Shown here in pieces: positions 56,061-64,000 of a stretch of 64,000 nt of DNA; the first letter of the stretch is position 1; each line of letters starts with the position of its first letter. The stretch lies in the NCBI GenBank assembly GCA_037367405.1, contig JAZKJV010005551.1, positions 310,001 to 374,000 on the forward strand, in the 5' to 3' direction. The DNA comes from Ottelia alismoides (lineage: Eukaryota; Streptophyta; Magnoliopsida; Alismatales; Hydrocharitaceae). A program made the translations under genes and the position numbers. The notes under the pieces were generated by a model, which did no database searches, was not told the origin of the DNA, and was given only the letters and a program-made list of their open reading frames with translations.

Positions 56061-58200
56061 CCCTTTTGGATTTTCAAAACCCATACAAGAATAAAAAACA
56101 AAGTTTTTGATTTTTTAAAAATAGAAAATTAGGTTAAATCGCTCCATGAAAATACATGATTAATATGGTGGTAAAGAGTTAGATTAATCTTCCTATGATT
56201 TTTAAACAACAGGAGTTTTTTAATACTTGGAAAATAAGCAAAAAGAAAATACATATTGGTGGGGACTATTTCGAAATAGACAAAAGTTTTCATTGTTTCC
56301 GAAACTCTATAAGAGATTATAGGATCAAGCATCCAAAATACCGTAGAAATAAAATATACCCTACCTGACAGTGACAAAAAAGCAATTTTAAAACATTCAG
56401 GGACTGAGTTTTACACTAATCAATTCAACTTTCTGACTAAACACAAATAAACGCAACTCAAAGGGCAATACATGTAATTTCACACACAAAATGTCGGCTG
56501 ACGTGGATAGGGACTAAAGTGCAAATAGTGACGGATATGGGTTCAAAGCATAAATATTTCAGACATTTTAACACTACAAATGAAAGTTTGAGCATCAAAA
56601 TGAAAATACAAATTTGTGAGGGGTGATATGCAAAATACCCTTATATCGCGTGGGTGTGGATGGCGGAGAGCAGCCCACTTATCCACATGGTGCCCCCAGG
56701 CTCCACGATGATGCTTCGTGGACACATGGCTAAAATTAGATCCTTCTCGCATATCGGATGATGCTGGCGCTTCTCATCCAACAATCATTGTACATTATGG
56801 AGCAAGCCTCTGATCGAACGACTCAAAAGTGTGTTGGAAGAACTTATGAAGAACAAGGGCTAGCCTTGCTTCGATTTGTTAGATCTCACTTTCCAGGACC
56901 TGCGCTCCAATACTGAAGGCTTCAAGAGGTTCCTGGGGTTCTTCTACACCTATGGTGGGCTTCAAAATGGTGCGAGAAGGTCTAGATTACCCTAGTGGAG
57001 CATCTGGGTCTGGGACCTTTCTCCTGGCTCGATAAGCCTTGATAAGGCCTCCTTTTAGGTCTTTCATGCATGAGAAGGTTAACGAGCAAAAAGCAATGCT
57101 CTAGAGAGCATCAGAAGGGAGAATGGGCGACAGATAGGGGAGCTGAGGTCCCTCCAGCGAACGACGGAGGAGGAGGGACATGAGTGCTCATTTTGAGCAA
57201 GAACGGGGTGGCTGAGGGTGCATCGGGCGTGGATAAGTTGATGAGGAAGTTTGTGGAGGTGATATGTAAGGCGGAGAGGGCTAAATATGGTCGGAGTGGG
57301 GTGGCATAGCGGAGCTCCGTCGACTAGAAAAAAATGGAATGGATTCAAAATGCGAGGAAATCAAACCAAATAGAAACTAAGAATGATCTACTGCTAGCCA
57401 TAGGAATCAAAATGGAAAAGAAATAGAAGCTCACCGGTGGTGGAACACATAGAGCGGAGCTACGATGGAGCACGCCAGTGGGGTAGTGGATCTTTTCGAT
57501 TCTATGATGGATCAAGCCATAAACAGGTCCTGGGGAATCCTGTTATCACCACGACTCTATCAAGGGTTAGGGTTTGGGATGTAGTTGATGGAAGAATGAT
57601 CAAGTCTCGATTGAAGGAGGAGGCGATATTATATACTGACAGATCTTTGACCCTTAAGAACATGAGGCACGAGGTTCCTCGGATTAAGGAGTCATGTTTG
57701 CGTGAATCACCAATGTACGAGGATCAAAAGTCACGGAGAAATCTTCTCAAATGGATGCAAGTATCAATCGACACAAAGTGAAGAAATCGAGGTCAAACAC
57801 GACTCCAACACAACCCAAAACCGAGGTCAGGCAGTTGACTCAAGGTCAACCAATGGTGGCACCCCATTGGGCCACGTCAAGTCGCTACACAACAAAAATG
57901 AAGCAAAAATAAATAATTCAAAAATAAATAGGAATTAATTTTATTGAAGAAAACTTAAAACATGAAAGTTGTTTATTTTTTATTTAACAGTGAGTTTTAT
58001 TTATTTTCATGAGCTTATTTATTACAAATTAATTTTAGGTGTATATCTATAGGTATATTCATCTATTTTTGCATATTTTATTTTTATTTTGTATTTTTAA
58101 TTTTATTATGTTATTTACTTATTTTATATATTTACATCTTATTTTTATATACTTAAATATATTTTTATTATATTTTTTGATGTTAAAAAACATATGCTTG
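56061..58200. repeat. dispersed repeat C (old LTR-retroelement debris)
   Basis: 56640-57900 is moderately GC-rich without a recognisable domain (an open frame at 57437-57781 shows no similarity I know). 57890-58160 is AT-rich and resembles 52260-52720. Confidence 0.4.
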
Positions 58201-58223
58201 TGATATAAGAAGACCTATCTATA

Positions 58224-58747
58224 TAGACCTGGCCAAAGTCCGGGCCGGGCCGACCGGGCCGAGGTTTTAAAACCCCTTGTCCAAGGCCCGGCCCGGTCCG
58301 CGGGCCATACTTCAAGGCCCAAGCCCGGCCCAGGTCTGGGCCGGGCCGGGCCGGCCCATGGGCCGAATGTGAAATATTTTTTATTAATTTTTTAATCAAA
58401 ATTATGGAGATAATTAAGTTTTTTTAGCATCATCTAATCTTCTTAAATCCAAGTAACCATAATATGTGTTACTTTACCTGTAAACTATAAAATAAGATGT
58501 AATATTCATAGTGTAAAATAAAAACTTGAAGTATATTATATTAAATGTATCTAAAATATAGTTTTAAACATATATTTTTATATGTGCGGGCCGGGCTGGG
58601 TTTATGGCACTTGCCCACGGCCCGCCCAATTGACGGGCATGCCAAAGAGCGGGCCGGGCCGGGCCGGCCCATTCCCACAATTTCTTTCCCAAGCCCGGCC
58701 CATGGACGGGCTGGGCGGGCGGGCCCCCGGCCCAATGGCCAGGTCTA
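58224..58747. mobile_element. hAT-like element packed with GGGCCGGGC motifs
   Basis: Ends TAGACCTGGCCAAAG and (reversed) TAGACCTGGCCATTG, flanked by a perfect 8-bp duplication TATCTATA (58216-58223 and 58748-58755). Both ~150-bp subterminal regions are dense with GGGCCGGGC / GCCCGGCCC. The 190-bp centre is AT-rich. Non-coding. Confidence 0.88.
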
Positions 58748-58755
58748 TATCTATA

Positions 58756-59221
58756 CGGTCACATGAAGTGATCACGTGTATTCTTGAAATGTTTGCGATA
58801 TGGATTAAGATATGATAGATGGGAACGATAAACAAACACAACATTGGATCAATATAAATTTTAAATGATTTTTAAGCTTCTAAAATGTTGCAATTACAAT
58901 TATATTCACATATTTTTTGCAATAGTAGTTGTGTCCTTTTATTTTTATAAAATTTGCAATAGTAGTTGTGTCACTGCATTCTTATAAAATTCACAGTAAT
59001 GCTCTTCTTTTAAGTTAAAACAAGGGTAGAACTGCGAATTTTGTGAGAATATAACACAAGTATTATTGCAAAAAGTATAAAGGTACACCTGCAATTGCAA
59101 AATCTGGAAGAGGTATGAGCATACAAAACCCACATTTAAAATAGGTGGATATAATATAAAGGAATAATAGTAATAATTAATAATAATAAAAGGGAACACG
59201 TGCAAGATTGAAACAGTCACA
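58756..59221. other. intergenic sequence upstream of the gene at 59475
   Basis: Contains imperfect repeats of GCAATAGTAGTTGTGTC at ~58919 and 58951. No gene. Confidence 0.4.
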
Positions 59222-59474
59222 TTGTTATTGACCTCCCCCATCCATCAGCAGCACGTGCCTGGAGCCCAACGCGCTTCGTCTCCAAACATCCTCACCCGTA
59301 GATCGGAAAACGGACGGTCGAGAGAGATGCCGCCAAGCCGCCGGTGGACTTCATCTCCCTTTCCCGTCCGCTTTATCCTTTCTATCCGCAAAAAAAAAAA
59401 AAAACAATACCCACCGAACTCTCTCTCCCCACCTTCTCCTCAGCGGAAGCTCCAGAGCTTTGGCGTTCGCTCCA
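59222..59474 (+). promoter_or_regulatory. 5' UTR / core promoter of the gene at 59475
   Basis: Composition changes sharply from AT-rich to GC- and CT-rich. A pyrimidine-rich patch (CTCTCTCTCCCCACC) precedes the ATG, as in many plant promoters. A run of 14-15 A lies at ~59390-59404. Confidence 0.45.
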
Positions 59475-59750
59475 ATGGAGAGGCTCCTCTCTTCCACCAA
59501 GCCCCGCTTCCTCCCGCCCCTCCCCCGCGCCTTCCCGTCCTCCACAGCTCGCCTGCTGCCTATCTCCTCCATCGCCGCCGCGTCGCTTCCTGCTTGGGTG
59601 GATGGCGGGCGGTGCCGCCTCCCCACTCCTCAGGGTTCGAGGGAGTTCGCCGTGCGGTGCTCGAGGAAGGAGGGGGATGGTGGCTCTTTGAACGCTCAGG
59701 GTGGTCCAAGAGATGAGAGTGGAAGTGGGTTGGTTGATTTCGTCCGAAAG
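59475..59750 (+). CDS. first exon, plastid-targeted protein of unknown function
   Basis: From ATG 59475 the exon runs 92 codons to a GTGAGG donor at 59751. The N-terminus (MERLLSSTKPRFLPPLPRAF and onward) is rich in S, A, P and R with few acids, then shifts at about residue 60 (CSRKEGDGG) to a charged, Gly/Ser-rich part ending GSGLVDFVRK. That is the look of a chloroplast transit peptide and the start of a mature protein. Later exons are not found in the remaining 4 kb, where retroelement remains lie, so the gene has a long first intron or is broken. Confidence 0.6.
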
Positions 59751-61200
59751 GTGAGGAGTTTGCTATCTAGGGTTGGTTTCCTTTGCGTTTTTTTGGGGTT
59801 GGTTAGTTTGGTGGGTGGATATGATCCGTATCGTCTGTTTCATATTAGCGTCTGGATTTGTCATTTGGCCAAGTTACGGCTTGAGCTCTTTGGGGGTTTG
59901 CTCACTGCATTACGTGTAGTGAGGTTTGGAGGGTGTTTCTAGTTGGTAGTTCTATATTGGCCAGATGACTAATTTTAATCCGAAACCACTCGATCTGCTA
60001 GCAGTCAAACCACAATAACATATTGCAGTCGTAAATCGAGTGGGCACCAAAACGTATGGCCAATGAAACACTCTAATAGACGGGCCTACTTCTCGTTGGA
60101 GCATGTTTCTTGGCCTCTGCTTTTCTTTTTGTGTTTTGTGCGAGCAAATCAGTGGATGTAAGTGATGATTTTGGTTGGTTTCTGAGTTTATGTCCTAATC
60201 GCTCTAAAAGCTAGCAGTCAAGCTACAGCAAAATCCCATGCCACAACGCACTTGGTTCCCAAAATGTGCAGTTTCGGGGCTGATCTAGATGCAGAAATGT
60301 TTGTCTGTGATGAAAAGTAGTTGATATTGTAATCTCTGTGTTGCAAAATATATTAATTAGTCATTCAATTTCTATCTGACCTTAATTGAGATTGTGGTCT
60401 TTGTTGCAAAATATAGCATATAGTTATTCAATTTCTCTCCGACCTTAATTTATAACTAAGTGTTAATTGCAAGGAGCCCTGACTGAAGGCATCATGAGCT
60501 TGTGGGCAAGCTTGGATCAAAGGAGAAAATATATGATTAATGGTTGCTGAAAGTCTAATATTGAATCACTGTTAGAATATATATATTATGTGAGATGGGT
60601 CAGAATTGAGTTGTCATCCTAAAAATAAGAATTGAGTTGTCATCTTTATCTTATCGTATATATTTCTAGTTTTTTAAATAGACTCTACTCCATATTAAGT
60701 GTTACGGTTATGGGATTGGAATAACATATCCAATTCTTTCCTTCTTTCTATTCTAATGTGGTATTAGAGAAAGGTGTCATTGAGTATCCATATAGCCCCA
60801 ACTAGCCTTTTGCTCCTCTGATTCACATGCATCCTTGTACACCAAGTAGGCCTCGCTATCAATGTCATCGCCTTCCATCCATAACCACATCACCCTCACC
60901 CACGCCACTAGGCTTTGTTCACGAGCCTCTTCCTTTCTACCATTTCCCTCGTGCGGCAATGATCCCTTCTCTCGCCACATGTCTCTAGATCTCATATACT
61001 TGGGCGCTTCACCATAAAACTCTAGTTCCCATGTGCGAGGAAACCTCCCCTCTAAATCCTCCATATAGGCGTTGCAGGACCTCTTCCTTCATCGGTGGCT
61101 AACCCCAGTCATGCTGACACATAAACTTCATGTGTGGAGTGCGTGTTGCAGTTGGCTTTGATCATCTTCTAGCGACACATGCCTTGTCATAGATGACTTT
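59751..61200 (+). other. intron or intergenic sequence after the first exon
   Basis: Two related passages (GCTAGCAGTCAA.C.ACA.) occur at ~59998 and ~60210. A 63-bp tandem duplication beginning TTGCAAAATATA lies at 60341 and 60404. No exon recognised. A minus-strand frame at 60777-61064 has no known similarity. Confidence 0.4.
60341..60466. repeat. 63-bp tandem duplication
   Basis: Two units starting TTGCAAAATAT at 60341 and 60404, each with ATTCAATTTCT.TC.GACCTTAATT. Confidence 0.8.
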
Positions 61201-61216
61201 TTATGTGAGGAATCTT

Positions 61217-61885
61217 GATGAAGATGGCTCCCAAGGAGGATCCTAAAAAGACATTAGCTAGTGGGGGAGCAAGCAATCGATAAACATTCATCAGTCAGAT
61301 TGTGATGCTGGAGACGAGACCAACCATGGCAGATTATTGCCAAGGGTATTGATGATGTTTGTAAATAGTAATGAGCATGATAATAACTAGCATGAGTATC
61401 TTCTTTCAAAGATAAAACATGTTGACAAAATGAGCAAATATACCACATGAGTGAAGGACTATGGAATGGACTAGTTACTCAACAACATCTTTTCACACAT
61501 TTGTAAGAATGTGTACCTTCTCGTTAGACAACCCATTCTACGAGGAGGCTCGATGAAGATGACTACAAAGGATGATCCTGAAAAGACATTAGTCATTGGG
61601 GAATCGAGTAGTAAATATCCATTCATTGGTCAGATTGCGAGGTTGGACAAAACTAATTATGGTAGATTGTCAAGGGGATTCGTGATGTTCGTAAATGATA
61701 CCAAGAAGATATATCTTCTTTCGGAGACCGAACATGTTTAGAAAATGGGGAAATATGTCACATGAATGAAGGACTATATACCTAGTTACTTGAGAACATT
61801 ATCATATATGCATTGCATGTGAAATTATAAAGTGAGTCTATTGAAGATGTTTGAGATTGTCTTAAAGATATGATGAAATCGAAGC
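61217..61885. repeat. 335-bp tandem duplication of copia gag
   Basis: GATGAAGATGRC starts at 61217 and 61552. Both copies continue with matching sequence (AAAAGACATTAG, CAGATTG.GA, ATGAGTGAAGGACTAT-like). Roughly 80% identical by eye. Confidence 0.7.
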
Positions 61886-62689
61886 ATGAGGGAAATCGTT
61901 GGCTTAATATCACTCTAACTAAAGGATTTGAGAGAAATACATCCCTCTATGACATGTCTGCACATGTTCGAAGTAGGATGATTATCGTAAAAAGATTATT
62001 GTGATGCTTTCCGTCGTACGAATTCATCCAACATCTTTCCCTGCCCTGGACTATCGTTTTACTTACATCTCTCTGCCTACCGAGCAATACAACAAACTCA
62101 ACGATCCACTATATGCCTTCCACAAGAGGTTGCTAATAAGCAACCTTCTGCAGTGATCATTTCTTTTAGATGTAACATACTTTGTACCTTTTCCTCCTTA
62201 CATGGGAGAGATCATGGAAAAGATGCCAATAGGCATGGTTGTGGAGTTCAATGCACTTATTGGTGGAAGAATGACCATACCGGGGATTCGTGTTGGATGA
62301 AATACATAAGACTTTTTGCTGACCAGCAGTTATTCCAGAGGGAGAGTAATCTAATTTTTATTGACTATTCAGATTTGATGTAATGCAACTTACATTGGAG
62401 ATCAGGGCTAAATAATGGCTGATCGATTCTCATTGTCCAATTTGAGTCTTGGGTTAAATAAGGACTCTTCTGTTGAGACAGTTGGTAACCACCCATGCTT
62501 ACAAAACTATACAACATATGATAGGAATATCACTTTACAAGGAGCCTCCATAGACGCTGTTAATATATGTTAATATTTTGGACGTTCTTATTAATAATGC
62601 TACATGTCTAGTTGACAATGTTTTATTGGAAGATTTGCATTTTTTATGCTACTAGGGTAAGGGCCAACAAAAACGTAAAGTGCCGTAGA

Positions 62690-62905
62690 GCTACAACTAG
62701 CTTGCACCATGCACCTTATCTCCGTGGTAATCTCCTCAGGTAAATCCTACATATAAACAATTTGCCGAGGGGTTAACGGTTGTACACATGTGGAAGTTGC
62801 AACTAGCGTACACCATGCACCTTATCTCCGTGGCAATCTCCTTGGGTGAATCCTATATATAAATAGTTTGCTGAGGTGTTATTGGTCATGCACCTGTGGT
62901 ACCAT
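62690..62905. repeat. 106-bp tandem duplication with TATATAAA
   Basis: GCACCTTATCTCCGTGG begins at 62711 and 62817. Both units include CAACTAGC.T.CACCAT and (C)CTA.ATATAAA. Confidence 0.8.
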
Positions 62906-63107
62906 TTACTTATTTACAATAGTTTTCCTATAAGCGGGGTCTCACTATAAAGCATAATCTAATTAGGTCAGTGACAAGGTACAAGGCATGTTTTGTACTA
63001 AATGCTTCCTTTGAACTTATGATGTGGACTTCTTTAACACCTTCCTCCTTGGAGATCTTCACGAGAAGTTTATATATAACAATTCAATGGGTTCAGGACT
63101 AGGAGAG

Positions 63108-64000
63108 CAAGGTTTTAAAAAGCGCGGGGTGTATCGAGGCATTTTCCCAATATTGCCTCGAGGCATAAACCTCATTCGTGAAAGAAATTTTTTCATAAAA
63201 CATAATAATTAATCGTAATTACAATTTTTAAGTTCCAAAAATTAAATAGTTATGATTAAATAAATAACTCCATGACATTTCAAGGCTAACATCATGGTTT
63301 AAACATTCAAGTTGTTATATAACCCTCTTTTTTTGACTCAAAATTGGTAAGGAGTCAAGTAAATATGGATATGCATGCACAATAATGAGCAACTCTCCGC
63401 AAAATTTAAAGTTTTGAATAAAACTTAACTAAAGGGACTAGATGTAACACACCATTTTCAAAATTAGGTGAGATATGCGTATCATTTAATCGAGAAGGAT
63501 AAGAAAGAAAGCAATGAATCAGTGACCATTTTTTAATTTACCATAAGGATTGTGGGATAAAATACTTGAATATTGCATGTTAGGACCACCTTTGTTCTTG
63601 CATGTTTTGATGTGTATTAATTTAGTCCCGATTGAATAGAAGAAAAGATGAGACATGTTTACAAAATATACTTTTCTAAATTTAGGTCAAAGTAGGGGAC
63701 TTGCATCCAAACATTTTAATAAAGAAAGCATTTATGCTTGATTCATACTAAAGAGTAGAGGCATTATATTTAAGGACTCAAGACTCATTTTTTATTCATG
63801 TTGATTTATAAAGAACATGCATAACAAAGTCAAAATGAGTTTAATATGTTAATAAACTAAAAATGTGTATTTTAGTGAATCGTGAGCTTAAGGACTTGAA
63901 AATACTTGTCTATGAAAGATGAAAAGCTCACAATTAAAAAGAAAGAAAAAAAATATTGTAGAAAAAATCAGCTCATACACGAGGCAGTGCCTTGAGGCGC
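63108..64000. mobile_element. hAT-like element with CCTCGAGGC-rich ends, copy 2 (cut by window end)
   Basis: Starts CAAGGTTTTAAAAAGCG and follows the element at 36630-37642 in order along its length (shared passages such as TTAATCGTAATTAC and GTCAAAGTAGGGGACTTG). The right end lies beyond the window, whose last bases are in the CCTTGAGGCGC part. It interrupts copia RT sequence. Confidence 0.8.

Larger units (their letters stand above)
61205..63107 (+). pseudogene. decayed Ty1/copia gag-pol
   Basis: Gag-like 'RLDKTNY.RLSRGFVMFV' (family LDG.NY..WS......) at ~61640, then a zinc knuckle 'C.YWWKNDHTGDSCW' at ~62245. A protease-like 'SATNH'-type region may follow at ~62450 and is poorly readable. 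'VDFFNTFLLGDLHEKF' at ~63024 corresponds to the copia RT motif DVKNAFLHGDL.E.V. Heavily mutated. Cut by the hAT-like element at 63108. Confidence 0.6.

Noticed and set aside
57437..57781. 114-codon plus-strand frame
   Set aside because: No domain recognised, inside a dispersed repeat; likely chance.
60777..61064. 95-codon minus-strand frame rich in E, W and R
   Set aside because: No known similarity and no splice or promoter context; next to copia debris.

Overview
The window is nuclear DNA of a flowering plant, AT-rich and crowded with repeats. Spliced genes with GT..AG introns, initiator-tRNA-Met primer sites, plant L1-type LINEs, Ty1/copia and Ty3/gypsy debris, hAT- and Mutator-type non-autonomous elements and a tRNA-derived SINE family all point there. 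The C-terminal stretch of the one complete gene resembles monocot versions, so a monocot is likely but not proven.

Genes are few. (1) At 398-636 (+) lies the last exon of a small acidic-tailed protein. (2) At 21735-27232 (-) is an intact 13-exon gene for peroxisomal hydroxypyruvate reductase (HPR1, 386 aa, C-terminal SKL). Its intron 5 (3.2 kb) holds a nested stack of transposons: a SINE, an older Mutator-type element, a younger one inserted in its end with a perfect 9-bp target duplication, and an hAT-like miniature element. (3) At 28613-29909 (-), directly upstream of HPR1, is a two-exon gene for a conserved plant protein I cannot name; its 5' end runs into a copia element. (4) At 40038-40147 (-) is a GC-rich first exon, with a 5'-truncated LINE just inside its intron and a Mutator-type element just upstream. 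(5) At 59475-59750 (+) is a first exon with a plastid-transit-peptide look; the rest is not in the window.

Layout: 2-10 kb LINE remains (one ORF1 fragment on -, two RT-bearing pieces on +); 10.4-16.2 kb miniature transposons, including three near-palindromic elements; 17.1-18.6 kb an hAT-like element carrying a tandem TRIM retrotransposon (three LTRs, two internal regions, 5-bp target duplication); 18.65-20.7 kb decayed copia pol; 21.7-29.9 kb the HPR1 pair; 29.8-35.3 kb copia fused to gypsy; 35.9-40 kb LINE on -; 40.4-41.4 kb Mutator-type element; 41.4-54 kb old gypsy and copia debris; 54.1-55.4 kb Mutator-type element with nearly perfect long inverted repeats; 55.6-56.1 kb probable mitochondrial insert; 58.2-58.7 kb hAT-like element; 59.2-64 kb gene 5' end, copia remnants and an hAT-like element cut by the window end.

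The most striking unexplained pattern is a set of hAT-like elements (8-bp target duplications where readable) whose subterminal regions are packed with one short motif, a different motif in each element: GGGCCGGGC, CGAAATGAC, GATATATCG, CCTCGAGGC, GAACTCGAA. Almost all non-HPR1 coding similarity belongs to broken retroelements.
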